NCBI GenBank assembly: GCA_004297625.1 | Contig: SCTY01000068.1 | Location: 415,335 to 479,334, forward strand | Direction of reading: 5' to 3' | Length of the DNA: 64,000 nucleotides | Source: Betaproteobacteria bacterium | GTDB taxonomy: Bacteria; Pseudomonadota; Gammaproteobacteria; Burkholderiales; SG8-39 | Part shown: piece after piece, positions 15,726 through 24,351 of the stretch | Layout of the letters: each line of letters starts with the position of its first letter | How positions within the stretch are numbered: the first letter of the stretch is position 1 | Program-made: the position numbers and the translations under genes | Notes under the pieces: model-generated | The model's input: the letters and a program-made list of their open reading frames with translations, nothing else | Databases searched by the model: none | Told to the model about the DNA's origin: nothing

Positions 15726-16032
15726 GGCTCTGCACCTCCAGCATCTTGCGCGCGAGCTCCCCAGTGGTGACGACGCCGCGCTGGAGAAGGCACTGGGTGA
15801 GCGACACGATCCACTTCTCGTAGTACGCGAGCTTGTCGTAGTCCTCGGGCGGCAGCGCCTCGATGTTCTTGCGGTGCTCGTCCACGGTGATGACCCTCGG
15901 TCCGCCCTTCAGGCCCCAGAGCAGCACCGCGAGGGCATCGACCCTTCGTTCCCATTCCGCATACTCGTGACCGTGCCGGTCGATTTCGCCGGCCGGCCGG
16001 CCTCCAAGATCGTGATAACCGCGCTCCAGCAT
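15718..16032 (-). CDS. Nitrile hydratase beta N-terminal-half subunit (thiocyanate hydrolase beta-like)
   Basis: A 104-residue protein matching the N-terminal half of nitrile hydratase beta: MLERGYHDLGGRPAG, EYAEWERRVDALAVLLWGL, DEHRKNIEALPPEDYDKLAYYEKW and GVVTTGELARKMLEV. The ATG at 16032 overlaps the stop of the TPP enzyme gene (TGATG), with GGGTGG just upstream; an ATG at 16044 would add MGGL. With the two downstream genes it completes a three-subunit nitrile hydratase-type enzyme. No separate metallochaperone is seen in this unit. Confidence 0.85.
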   Translation of the reverse strand: MLERGYHDLGGRPAGEIDRHGHEYAEWERRVDALAVLLWGLKGGPRVITVDEHRKNIEALPPEDYDKLAYYEKWIVSLTQCLLQRGVVTTGELARKMLEVQSRG

Positions 16033-17717
16033 CAGGCCACCCATTCCGAAACCGGCGCCTTCGCTTCGTGGAGCGGCTGGCACACCACGTCCACGAGCGT
16101 CGGCCCGTCGTGATTCAACGCCTGCTTCAGCACCCCTGCCAGCGCCGCCGGCTCGAGCACGCGCCAGCTCTTCACGCCGAAAGCGTCGGCCACCTTGGCG
16201 TGGTCGGTGATGCCGAAGTCGACGGAGAAATAGCGCTGGCCGTAGCCGGTCTTCTGCCCGGCCTTGATCCAGCCGTAGACCGCATTGGAGATCACCACGA
16301 AGGTGACCGGAAGCTTGAGGCGCACTACGGTCTCCAGCTCCCCGACGCACATGCCGAAGCTGCCGTCGCCCATCACGGCCACGGTCTTCACCTGCGGCCG
16401 GCCCAGATGGGCGCCCACGGCTGCGGCGAGCGAATAGCCGAGCGCGCCGTGCGCCCGGTTCGAGAAAAATCGGCGGCCTGTGCCGCGCACTTGATAGAAG
16501 GCAGAAAAATACGGACACGGCGTGCCTGGATCGGCCACAAGAATGGCGTCGTCGTCGAGAAGGCGGCCGAGCTCCGCCACCACCCGCTCGGGCTTGATCG
16601 GCACATCGTCCGGCGCCGCCAGCGCCTCGAAGGCGGCGAATTTCTCGCGCTTCTTCGCTTCGACGGACCAAAGATCGCCTTTTCGTTCGCTCAAGGCCTC
16701 GTTGAGGGCGCAGAGCGTGAGGCGCGCGTCACCGACCAGCGGCACATCGACCGGGTAATTGCGCCCCGGCACCGCGGGATCCACGTCGATGTGGACGATC
16801 TTTGCTCCGCCCGGCGCCGGATGGCGCCAGCGTTCCGTGGTCACCGATCCGGCGCGGCAGCCGACGAAGACAATCGCGTCGGCGGCATCGACCACCGCGC
16901 GCGTCTCCCGCGTGCCGCCGTTGGAGCCGACGACGCCGACGGCATAAGGAGAGCGCTCATCGATAGTGCCCTTGCCGCTCACCGTGGTGGCGACCGGCGC
17001 GCCGAGCTTTTGCGCGAATTCGGCGAGCTCGGCCTCCGCACGCGAGATCACCACGCCGCCGCCGCAAATCAAGAGCGGCGCCTTCGCGCTCCTGAGGACC
17101 TTCAAAGCCAGTTCTATGAAAAACGGGTCGGGCGCGACGCGCCGCGACGGGTACGAGCCGAGGGAGGGATCGGCCCATATCTCGGAGCGATCGACAGGGC
17201 CGTTTTGCACGTCGAACGGCAGCGCGATATGCGCGGAGCCCGGGCGGCCGCTCGTCATGGCGTCGAAGGCCGCGCGGAAGGTGCGCGGAATGTCGGCCGA
17301 GCGGTCGAGCACCGCGTTCCACTTGGTGAGCGGCTTCATCAGCGTGCGCTGATCGAGCTCGGTGAGCGTGAACTTGCTTCTGGAACTTACGGAAATATCC
17401 GTATTGATTGCGAGAATGGGGATGGAGGATTCGTTCGCCTCCACCAGGCCGGGAAGAATGTACGTGGCGCCGCCGCCCGAGGGGCCTTCGCATACGCCCA
17501 CTCTTCCGGTCACCCGCGCATAGCCGTCCGCCATGTAGGCGGCGTGGCGCTCGTCGCGCGTCAGGACATGCTGCAGCGAATTGCGCGCAAGCGCGTCGTA
17601 AAGCGGCAGGCTGGTATCGCCGCACAGGCCGAAGACGATCTCGACGCCGTGCGCCTTCAGCATCTCGACGACCGCCTCGGCGCCCGCGAGCGTCGTCATT
17701 TCGACCGCTTTGTTCAC
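16032..17717 (-). CDS. Thiamine-diphosphate-dependent enzyme (acetolactate synthase-like)
   Basis: A 561-residue three-domain TPP enzyme. The PYR domain has the catalytic-type glutamate E56 (TRDERHAAYMADGYARVTG), a central Rossmann-like domain follows (GGGVVISRAEAELAEFA), and the PP domain has the Mg/TPP motif VMGDGSFGMCVGELETVV with FVVISNAVYGWIK. This class includes acetolactate synthases, oxalyl-CoA and benzoylformate decarboxylases, so the substrate cannot be called. It is translationally coupled to the nitrile hydratase subunits, suggesting that it handles a precursor or product of the same pathway. Confidence 0.88.
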   Translation of the reverse strand: MNKAVEMTTLAGAEAVVEMLKAHGVEIVFGLCGDTSLPLYDALARNSLQHVLTRDERHAAYMADGYARVTGRVGVCEGPSGGGATYILPGLVEANESSIPILAINTDISVSSRSKFTLTELDQRTLMKPLTKWNAVLDRSADIPRTFRAAFDAMTSGRPGSAHIALPFDVQNGPVDRSEIWADPSLGSYPSRRVAPDPFFIELALKVLRSAKAPLLICGGGVVISRAEAELAEFAQKLGAPVATTVSGKGTIDERSPYAVGVVGSNGGTRETRAVVDAADAIVFVGCRAGSVTTERWRHPAPGGAKIVHIDVDPAVPGRNYPVDVPLVGDARLTLCALNEALSERKGDLWSVEAKKREKFAAFEALAAPDDVPIKPERVVAELGRLLDDDAILVADPGTPCPYFSAFYQVRGTGRRFFSNRAHGALGYSLAAAVGAHLGRPQVKTVAVMGDGSFGMCVGELETVVRLKLPVTFVVISNAVYGWIKAGQKTGYGQRYFSVDFGITDHAKVADAFGVKSWRVLEPAALAGVLKQALNHDGPTLVDVVCQPLHEAKAPVSEWVA

Positions 17718-17737
17718 GCGGTTATATTAGCGCGGAC

Positions 17738-18589
17738 ATGAACACCCCCGACAGGCAGAGACCGCCGCCCGGCGCACTGTTTCTCGACCATGTGTCGCAT
17801 TTCGTTCCGGACCTCGACGCCGCGGCCCGTGCTCTGGAGGAATTGGGTTTCGTAGTGACTGCGGAATCGGAACAGCAAACCCCCGAGGGCCGGGTGGGCG
17901 CGTCCAATCGCTGCGTCATGCTCGAGGAAGGCTATATCGAGCTGCTGACCCCGACCCACGACACGCCCGCCACGCGGCGCATCCGCGAGAGCATCGCGCG
18001 TTTCGCCGGCGTGCATCTCGCCTGCTTCGGCACGCCCGACGCCGAAGGCGAGCACCGGCGCCTGGGCGCGCATGGCTTTGCGCCTCGGCCGCTGGTGGAC
18101 CTTCGCAGGCGGCTGGGGAGAAAACAAGTCCGCTTCAAGGTGGCACGCCCGGCGGCGGAGCGCATGCCCGAGGGCCGCATCCAGTTCGTCGAGCAGCTCA
18201 CGCCCGAGGCGATCTGGAGCGAAAAGAATCTTGCGCACCGCAACGGCGTCACCGGCCTGAAGGCGCTCTACGTCGTGGCGGACGATGTCGCGGATGCGGC
18301 CGCCCGCTGGGCCGAGTTCACCGGAATGCTGCCCCGCCGCGACGGCGAGCTCGTTTGCCTGGAGGCGCGGCGAGGGCGCGTCTACATCGGCTCCACACCG
18401 GCCTTGAGAAAACTTTTTGGAGACGTTCCACCCGCTCCCGCGCTCGCCGGTTACGCGCTTTCGGTCGCGGCACCGGAAAGGTTCGCCGCGCGCTGCGCCG
18501 AAAGCGGCCTTCCGGTGAAGGAACGCGACGGCCGCCATGCGGTATCGCTGCCCGCCACCCTCGGCGGCGCGTGGCTGCTCGAAGGCTAG
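17738..18589 (+). CDS. VOC-superfamily protein (glyoxalase-like domain)
   Basis: A 283-residue protein with two vicinal-oxygen-chelate-like halves. LDHVSHFVPDLDAAARALEELGF, a glyoxalase_3-type opening, carries a candidate metal His, and EEGYIELLTP and GVHLACFGTP follow. The second half is more divergent. The start at 17738 avoids overlap with the divergent TPP enzyme gene, whose ATG lies 20 bases away. It converges with the deacetylase-like gene, overlapping it by 4 bases. Function is unknown; related proteins act on hydrophobic or aromatic compounds. Confidence 0.82.
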   Translation: MNTPDRQRPPPGALFLDHVSHFVPDLDAAARALEELGFVVTAESEQQTPEGRVGASNRCVMLEEGYIELLTPTHDTPATRRIRESIARFAGVHLACFGTPDAEGEHRRLGAHGFAPRPLVDLRRRLGRKQVRFKVARPAAERMPEGRIQFVEQLTPEAIWSEKNLAHRNGVTGLKALYVVADDVADAAARWAEFTGMLPRRDGELVCLEARRGRVYIGSTPALRKLFGDVPPAPALAGYALSVAAPERFAARCAESGLPVKERDGRHAVSLPATLGGAWLLEG

Positions 18590-19464
18590 CGCGCCGGAAC
18601 GGCGTGCGCGAAGTGCTGCGCGATCTGGCCGGCGGTGGCGAACCAGACGCGGTCCGAGGCGGCGCGCACGTGCTGGAGCGCGCGGCGCAGGTGCCGCAGC
18701 CGGAAGGGCTGGCCGACGATGAACGCGTGGAGCGATACGCCGTAGACCAGCGACTGCTCGTTCGACTGCTCGAGCATCTCGTCGAACTGGTCGACGATCG
18801 TGTCGGCGAATTTGTCGGCGCTGCCGTGGTGCAGCGCGATCATCGGGATGTCGTTCACCTCATGCGGGTACGGCACGCTCAGGATGTGCCCGCTGCGCGT
18901 CTTCATCCACACCGGCTGGTCGTCCATCGGCCAATCGAGGATGTAGCGGTACCCCGCCTCCTGCAGCAAGTCGGGCGTCACCTTGCTCGGGTTGACGCCC
19001 GGCGACAGCCACCCGGAGGGCGGCGTGCCCTCGTGCTCGCGAATCGCCTCGGTCACTTCAGCGATCAGCTGGCGCTCGCCCGCTTCGTCGAAGTCGTTCT
19101 GGTGCTCCGAGTTGGTTCGGCCATGGCCTACGATCTCGTCGCCGCGCTTGCGGAAAGCCGCGACGACTTCCGGGCAGTGACCGTAGATCTCGCTGTTGAG
19201 AAGCAGCGACACCGGAAGCTCGAGTTGATCGAAGAGCTTCAGAAGCCGCCATACGCCGACCCGGTTTCCGTACTCGCGCCAGCCCCAGTTGTAGGAGTTG
19301 GGATGCGGAATGCCCGGCGAATAGGAAATGCCCAGGCCGGCGTTGAACGCGAACGCCTCGAGGTTGAGGCAGAGATGAAAGGCGAGGCGCTTGCCCCCCG
19401 GCCAGGTGAACTGCGGCCGCTCGACGATAGCCGAGTAGTCGAAGTGCGGCTGGCGCTCGAGCAT
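18586..19464 (-). CDS. Polysaccharide deacetylase-family hydrolase (PuuE/allantoinase-like)
   Basis: A 292-residue NodB-like (CE4) fold protein with WPGGKRLAFHLCLNLEAF, SYNWGWREYGNRVGVWRLLKLF, ELPVSLLLNSEIYGHCPEVV and GDEIVGHGRTNSEHQ. Domain order and residues resemble the allantoinase/cyclic-amide hydrolase branch rather than chitin deacetylases, and no signal peptide is seen. It ends the long operon with the molybdenum hydroxylase and ABC transporter, coupled to the preceding gene by TGATG. A cytosolic C-N hydrolase acting on the imported compound is a reasonable inference. Confidence 0.82.
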   Translation of the reverse strand: MLERQPHFDYSAIVERPQFTWPGGKRLAFHLCLNLEAFAFNAGLGISYSPGIPHPNSYNWGWREYGNRVGVWRLLKLFDQLELPVSLLLNSEIYGHCPEVVAAFRKRGDEIVGHGRTNSEHQNDFDEAGERQLIAEVTEAIREHEGTPPSGWLSPGVNPSKVTPDLLQEAGYRYILDWPMDDQPVWMKTRSGHILSVPYPHEVNDIPMIALHHGSADKFADTIVDQFDEMLEQSNEQSLVYGVSLHAFIVGQPFRLRHLRRALQHVRAASDRVWFATAGQIAQHFAHAVPAR

Positions 19465-19841
19465 CAAGTCGCGCCCTGTCTCTGCGCCCGGTCGAGGATC
19501 TCCTGCGGCGTGGCGGACACGACCTTGCCGTAGGCCGGGACGAATTTGCCGCCAACCACGTACCTGATGAACGCGGGCTTCATCTCGACGAACTGCTTGC
19601 GGATGCGCGCATGCACTTCGATGTCGCTCCACTCGCCGATCAGCCAGAAGCGCGTCGGGTCGGCGACGTCCTGCACCAGCGCCCCGTCCTTTACCTGCGC
19701 CGGGGACTTGTGCATCGGGTTGGCCTCCGAGTAGTCGAACTCGTTGAAAAGGCGGATGAACTCCTCGACATGATTGGGATCGATCTTGAAGTCGTAGATG
19801 TGCAGGAAGTTGCCCTGCTTGGCGATAGGGACAAGTGCCAT
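19464..19841 (-). CDS. Small ferredoxin-fold (antibiotic biosynthesis monooxygenase-like) protein
   Basis: A 125-residue cytosolic protein. FLHIYDFKIDPNHVEEFIRLFNEFDYSEANPMH, then DPTRFWLIGEWSDIEVHARIRKQF follow the strand-helix pattern of dimeric alpha-beta barrel proteins (ABM/Dabb). Such proteins catalyse cofactor-free oxidations or act as accessory folds. It lies 11 bases after the ABC permease gene and is coupled to the deacetylase-like gene, pointing to a role in the same catabolic route. Confidence 0.75.
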   Translation of the reverse strand: MALVPIAKQGNFLHIYDFKIDPNHVEEFIRLFNEFDYSEANPMHKSPAQVKDGALVQDVADPTRFWLIGEWSDIEVHARIRKQFVEMKPAFIRYVVGGKFVPAYGKVVSATPQEILDRAQRQGAT

Positions 19842-19852
19842 GGATGCTCTCC

Positions 19853-20629
19853 TTATGGAGTGGGTAAGTGCACTTTCTGCGACGCGTGCCACGGGATCGC
19901 GAGGCGCTCCAGCCAGGCGATCAGCCAGAACAACGCCACGCCCATCACCGCCAGCACGAGGATGGCGGCGAAGACGCGCGCGGTGTCGAAGTTGCCCTGT
20001 GCGGCGAGAATGACGTACCCCAGGCCGCGCTGCGAGGAGACGAACTCGCCGACGATGGCGCCGACGAGCGCCAGCGAGATCGCCACCTTCATGCCGGCGA
20101 ACAGGCTCGGCAGCGCGCAGGGAAAGCGGATGCGCCATAGCGTGGCGAGTCGCCCGCCGCGCAGCGCGCGCGCCAGGTCGAGAATGTCCGGCGGCACCGA
20201 TTTCAGCCCGAGCACCGCGTCGATGACGATGGCGAACACCGCGATGAGAAACGCTATGGCGATCTTCGGCTCGGCGTCCGTGCCGAGCCAGATGACGAAG
20301 AGCGGCGCCACCGCCACCTTGGGGACGCTGTTCAGGCCGATGATCAGCGCGTAAACGCTTTTCTCCATCAGGCGCGACTCGACGATCAGGACGGCCAGCG
20401 CCACGCCCAGCACGACGGCGAGCGCGAAGCCGGCGAGCGTGACGAGCAGGGTGTACCAGGCGTGGCCGAGGTACCAGCCGGGCGCGCTGAAGAACTCGGC
20501 GAACACCGCCGAGGGCGGCGGCAGGACGATCGGCTTCACCCTGAACGCCCGCACGCCGATCTCCCATGCAGCGAAGGCCGCAACCAGCACCCCCGCGGCC
20601 ATCGCGCCGCCGTGCCAGGAGCGGCCCAT
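19853..20629 (-). CDS. ABC transporter permease (SsuC/TauC family)
   Basis: A 258-residue inner-membrane permease with about six hydrophobic segments and the ATPase-contact loop around DLARALRGGRLATLWRIRFPCALPSLFAG (EAA-like). The N-terminal PIVLPPPSAVFAEFF is typical of the nitrate/sulfonate/taurine and NMT1-type importers. The start at 20629 overlaps the ATPase stop (TGATG). Confidence 0.9.
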   Translation of the reverse strand: MGRSWHGGAMAAGVLVAAFAAWEIGVRAFRVKPIVLPPPSAVFAEFFSAPGWYLGHAWYTLLVTLAGFALAVVLGVALAVLIVESRLMEKSVYALIIGLNSVPKVAVAPLFVIWLGTDAEPKIAIAFLIAVFAIVIDAVLGLKSVPPDILDLARALRGGRLATLWRIRFPCALPSLFAGMKVAISLALVGAIVGEFVSSQRGLGYVILAAQGNFDTARVFAAILVLAVMGVALFWLIAWLERLAIPWHASQKVHLPTP

Positions 20630-21414
20630 CAGGCCTCCTCCTTCAGCAGCCCCATGCCCTCGAAGAGCGTGCGGATGCGCGAGGCATACGCGTTGAAGGT
20701 CTCGCTCGAGCGCACCGCCAGCCGCCTCGGCCGCGGCAATCCCACCTCGATCACCTCGGCGATGCGGCCGGGGCGCGGCGTGAACACCACGACCCGATCG
20801 CCGAGGAAAATCGCCTCGGTGATGCTGTGCGTCACGAACATCACCGTCTTGTGCTCGGCGAGCCACATGCGCTGCAGCTCCACGTTCATCTGGTCGCGCG
20901 TGAGCGCGTCGAGCGCGCCGAACGGCTCGTCCATGAGCAGCAGGACGGGATCGTCGACGAGAGCGCGGCAAATCGCCACCCGCTGGCGCATGCCGCCGGA
21001 GAGCTGCGCCGGGTAGGCGGACTCGAACCCCTGCAGCCCGGTCATCGCGAGGAGCGACGCCGCACGCGCGCGCGCCATGGCGCGGTCGCCGCGGCGGAAG
21101 TCGATCGGCAGCATGAGGTTGTCCGCAACGTTGCGCCAGTCGAGGAGCGCGTCGCGCTGGAACACCATGCCGAGGCCCTCGGGCGGCCCGCTCACCTCGG
21201 CGCCGTTGACGCGGATCGAGCCGGAGCTGGGCATCTCGAGGCCGGCGATGCAGCGCAGCAGCGTGCTCTTGCCGCACCCGCTCGGCCCCAGCACGCTGAC
21301 GAACTCACCGGGCGCGATCGACATGCTGATCTCCTCGAGCGCGGTTACGCCGACGTCGGCAAAGCGCTTGCGCAGTGCACGCACTTCGATGCCGGCGGCG
21401 GAACCCGCCGTCAT
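20629..21414 (-). CDS. ABC transporter ATP-binding protein (SsuB/TauB family)
   Basis: A 261-residue nucleotide-binding subunit with Walker A LGPSGCGKSTLL, Q-loop GMVFQRDALLDW, signature LSGGMRQRVAICRAL, Walker B LLLMDEPFGALD and switch HSITEA. Together with the upstream binding protein (ATGA overlap) and downstream permease it forms a complete importer for a small, probably nitrogen- or sulfur-containing, organic molecule. Confidence 0.93.
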   Translation of the reverse strand: MTAGSAAGIEVRALRKRFADVGVTALEEISMSIAPGEFVSVLGPSGCGKSTLLRCIAGLEMPSSGSIRVNGAEVSGPPEGLGMVFQRDALLDWRNVADNLMLPIDFRRGDRAMARARAASLLAMTGLQGFESAYPAQLSGGMRQRVAICRALVDDPVLLLMDEPFGALDALTRDQMNVELQRMWLAEHKTVMFVTHSITEAIFLGDRVVVFTPRPGRIAEVIEVGLPRPRRLAVRSSETFNAYASRIRTLFEGMGLLKEEA

Positions 21415-22415
21415 TTCCCGCCGATCTTCTGGATGAGCGCCCGGTCCAGCATGTCGTTGGTGTAGAACGTCGCGGAGGGGGCGTTCTTGATCAGGTTGAC
21501 CGATGACATCGTCTTGATGCCGGCAACCCAGTCGGCATCGGCCATCACGCCCATCGGCAGGCCCTGCGCGGCCGGTGTGACGAAAAACGCCTTCAGCGAT
21601 TCGATCTGCGCCCGCAGCACCTGCGGGTTGAGCTTCGCCTGCGGCCGCTGCGCGATGATGGCTTTCACCGCCTCGTCCTCGCCACCCTTCAGGATGTACT
21701 CCCAGGCGCCGGACACCACGCTCGCGAAGCGCCGGATCGCGGCCCCGCGCTCCTTGATCTTGTCCTCGGAGGACACCAGGCCGAAGCTCGGGAACTGCAA
21801 CCCGTAATCGGAGAAAAGAATGGCGTCGGAAGGCCGGCTCGCCTCCACCGCCGGCACGACGAAGGGCACGGTGGAGAACACGCCGTCGGCGCGCGCGGCG
21901 GCGTAAGTGGGAACCTTGGCCGCCGCTTCGACGTTGAGCAGCTCCACCTGCCCCCGCTTCACGCCGCCGGCGGCGAGGAAGGTGTCAAGGAACGGCGCCT
22001 CCAGCGAGCCGGCGGTGAAGATGATCTTCTTGCCGGCGAGATCCCGCGGACCTTTCAGCGCGCCGCCGCGCGGCACCAGCAGCCCGATGTCGTTCTTGCG
22101 CGCGAAGTTGGCTATGGCGCGCACCGGCAGTCCCTTGTCCCGGGCGATCATCATCGGCGCGAGGCTCGCGTGCCCGACGTCGAAGCGGCCGCTTCCGACG
22201 AGCTGCACCGTGGTGACCGAGCCGTTGCCGTCCTCGACCGTCGCCTCGATGCCGTTTTGCTTGAACCAGCCCTTCTCCGCGGCGAGATGGATGGCCGCGT
22301 GGGCGCCCCATGGCGTCCAGTCCAGCCGTACGGCGAGCTTCTCCTGCGCCGCGGCCGACCCCGCAAACGCGCCGATCACCAGACCAAGCACCGACGCCGA
22401 TAGCTTCATCCTCAT
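21411..22415 (-). CDS. ABC transporter substrate-binding protein (NMT1/SsuA family)
   Basis: A 334-residue periplasmic binding protein. The signal peptide MRMKLSASVLGLVIGAFAGSAAAQ precedes an NMT1/THI5-type domain (KLAVRLDWTPWGAHAAIHLAAEKGWF, DVGHASLAPMMIARDKGLPVRAI). The start at 22415 has GAGGAGG upstream and its ATG overlaps the stop of the CoxS-CoxG fusion gene. That overlap makes the ABC importer part of the molybdenum hydroxylase operon rather than an independent unit. Family ligands include pyrimidines, sulfonates and aromatic acids. Confidence 0.9.
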   Translation of the reverse strand: MRMKLSASVLGLVIGAFAGSAAAQEKLAVRLDWTPWGAHAAIHLAAEKGWFKQNGIEATVEDGNGSVTTVQLVGSGRFDVGHASLAPMMIARDKGLPVRAIANFARKNDIGLLVPRGGALKGPRDLAGKKIIFTAGSLEAPFLDTFLAAGGVKRGQVELLNVEAAAKVPTYAAARADGVFSTVPFVVPAVEASRPSDAILFSDYGLQFPSFGLVSSEDKIKERGAAIRRFASVVSGAWEYILKGGEDEAVKAIIAQRPQAKLNPQVLRAQIESLKAFFVTPAAQGLPMGVMADADWVAGIKTMSSVNLIKNAPSATFYTNDMLDRALIQKIGGK

Positions 22416-23545
22416 AGCGCTCTCCTCCTCAGTTTGAAAATCGCCTTGATTCGGGACCACAGCCACTTCCAGAACACTTTGCCCGCGTCGAGCTGCGCCG
22501 CAGGCGGCGGCGCCAGTGTGCCGGCGGCAAGACGGCGGTCGAGGTTGGCGGCGAACTCGGCCACCATGCGCCCGACGAATTCCTTCACCAGGCCGCCGCG
22601 CGAGAACTGCGCGAGCGGACCTTGCAGGCTGTAGTCGATGCCGAGCGCGATCCGTGTGCTGCCGCCGCCGGCGTCCGACAGGCTGTAGGTAATGTCGCCG
22701 CGCGCGCGCGACGAGGACAGCGCGTCCTGCCCCGCGCCGCGAATCACGCCGCGCTTCGCGGCCTCATCGCGCTCGAGCGCAGCCGCGCCGGCAAACGCCG
22801 CGCGCATCGGGCCGAACTTGACGGTGATCCGCCCCTTGACCGAGCTGCCCGCGCTTTCGGTGATCTCGGCGCCCGGCAGGCAGGCGGCGACGCCCGGCAT
22901 GTCCGCGAACGCGGCCCACACCCGCTCGAGCGGGTGCTTCACGATCACCTCGTCCTCGATGCGCGTGCCTGCGCCGACCGGGCTCGCGCTTTGCCGCTTT
23001 TCCTCTGCCCTGTCTTCCACGGGAGTGAAGCGAGGCGCGCTCGAGGCCGTCGGTGCCTGCGCAACCGGCGTTTCGTTGGAAGCGCCGCGCGCCTGCACTA
23101 CGGACGCGACGGCGTGCACGATCCCGACGTAGCCGGTGCAACGGCACAGGTTGCCCGACATCTCCTCGCGGATGCGCCGCTCGTGCGCGCCGGGCAGGCG
23201 CAGCACGAGGTCGCGTGCCGCGATCAGCATGCCGGGGGTGCAGAAGCCGCACTGCAGCGCATGCTCGCGCGAGAACGCGGCGCGCAGCTCGTTCATAAGC
23301 GCGTCGTCCTCGAAGCCTTCGATGGTGCGCACCTCCGAGCCCTCGCACTGCACGGCGTAGGTGATACAGGCGCGCGCCGGCTGGCCGTCGATCAGCACCG
23401 TGCAGGCGCCGCAGACCCCGTGCTCGCAGCCGAGGTGGGTGCCTGTCAGCCGTTGATGGTCGCGCAAGAAGTCGGCGAGATGGGTGCGCGGCTCGACGAG
23501 CGCCTGCACGCGCTCGCCGTTCACCGTCATTTCGATGGTCTTCAT
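22412..23545 (-). CDS. Molybdenum hydroxylase 2Fe-2S small subunit fused to a CoxG-like SRPBCC domain
   Basis: A 377-residue fusion. Residues 1-160 are a CoxS-type small subunit with plant-type cluster ligands (CEHGVCGACTVLIDGQPARAC) and the second 2Fe-2S cluster (CGFCTPGM, then NLCRCTGY). After a linker rich in Ala and Pro (about 160-200), residues about 205-350 are a CoxG/SRPBCC domain (VIVKHPLERVWAAFADMPGVAACLPGAEI). The C-terminus ends in a tryptophan/basic segment (FWKWLWSRIKAIFKLRRR) that could associate with the membrane. CoxG-like proteins recruit CO dehydrogenase to the membrane, so the fusion may tether this enzyme. Confidence 0.9.
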   Translation of the reverse strand: MKTIEMTVNGERVQALVEPRTHLADFLRDHQRLTGTHLGCEHGVCGACTVLIDGQPARACITYAVQCEGSEVRTIEGFEDDALMNELRAAFSREHALQCGFCTPGMLIAARDLVLRLPGAHERRIREEMSGNLCRCTGYVGIVHAVASVVQARGASNETPVAQAPTASSAPRFTPVEDRAEEKRQSASPVGAGTRIEDEVIVKHPLERVWAAFADMPGVAACLPGAEITESAGSSVKGRITVKFGPMRAAFAGAAALERDEAAKRGVIRGAGQDALSSSRARGDITYSLSDAGGGSTRIALGIDYSLQGPLAQFSRGGLVKEFVGRMVAEFAANLDRRLAAGTLAPPPAAQLDAGKVFWKWLWSRIKAIFKLRRRAL

Positions 23546-24351
23546 GATTGAAGGATGGCCCGTTGCACTGCAGTGACGCGCAGCTTGCGCGCCGCCGGCC
23601 CGAGACCGGGGGCAAGGCGGGCGAGCGCCGCGGCGATCATGTCCGCGCTCGCCGTGCCCTCCTGCGCCACGGCGCGCGCCACGCCGTCGAGCGGCTGCGG
23701 CGGGCGGTCGAGCGCGCCGGCGAAGAGCCGGGCCGTTCGCCGCTCGGGATCGAGCAGCAGCGCGGCGGCGGCTTCCGGAAACTCGCCGGTCTTGCGGCAG
23801 AACTTGTAGTAGCCCCAGCGCGCGCCGGCGCCGGGCTTCGGCACGCGCACCGACTCCACGATCTCGTCGTCGGCAAGCACCGTGGTGAAGGCCGCGGTCA
23901 TGAAGGCGTCCGCCCTGACCTCTCGCGAGCCGGCCGGACCGGCGACCCGCACCACGGCGTCGAGCGCCGCGAGCACGAGCGGCCAGTCCGCGGCCGGATC
24001 CGCATGCGCGAGGCTGCCGCCGACGGTGCCGCGATTGCGCACCGCCCGGTAGGCGACCCGCCGCGCGACGTGCGCGAGCAGCTCGCAGCCCGGCAGCGCC
24101 TTGTCTTCGAGCTGCGCGTGCGTGACGCAGGCGCCGATGCGCCACGCGTCGCCTTCGTCTTTGATCTCCTTTAGCGAATCGATTCGTGAAACGTCGACGA
24201 GCAGCTTCGGACGCGCGAGCCGCAGATTCAGCATCGGGCCGAGCGACTGCCCGCCGGCGATCGGTTTCGCCTCGCCGTTGGCGCCGCGCAGCGCCTTGAG
24301 CGCCTCGCCCACGTCGCGGGGGCGCATGTAGTCGAACGCGGCGGGCTTCAC
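23542..24351 (-). CDS. Molybdenum hydroxylase FAD-binding medium subunit (CoxM family)
   Basis: A 269-residue FAD subunit starting at GTG 24351, which overlaps the large-subunit stop (GTGA). Family markers are PIAGGQSLGPMLNLRLARP (FAD pyrophosphate loop), RNRGTVGGSLAHADPAADWPL (second FAD motif) and the C-terminal CO-dehydrogenase flavoprotein domain. It passes electrons from the small subunit to FAD and then to an acceptor. Confidence 0.92.
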   Translation of the reverse strand: MKPAAFDYMRPRDVGEALKALRGANGEAKPIAGGQSLGPMLNLRLARPKLLVDVSRIDSLKEIKDEGDAWRIGACVTHAQLEDKALPGCELLAHVARRVAYRAVRNRGTVGGSLAHADPAADWPLVLAALDAVVRVAGPAGSREVRADAFMTAAFTTVLADDEIVESVRVPKPGAGARWGYYKFCRKTGEFPEAAAALLLDPERRTARLFAGALDRPPQPLDGVARAVAQEGTASADMIAAALARLAPGLGPAARKLRVTAVQRAILQS

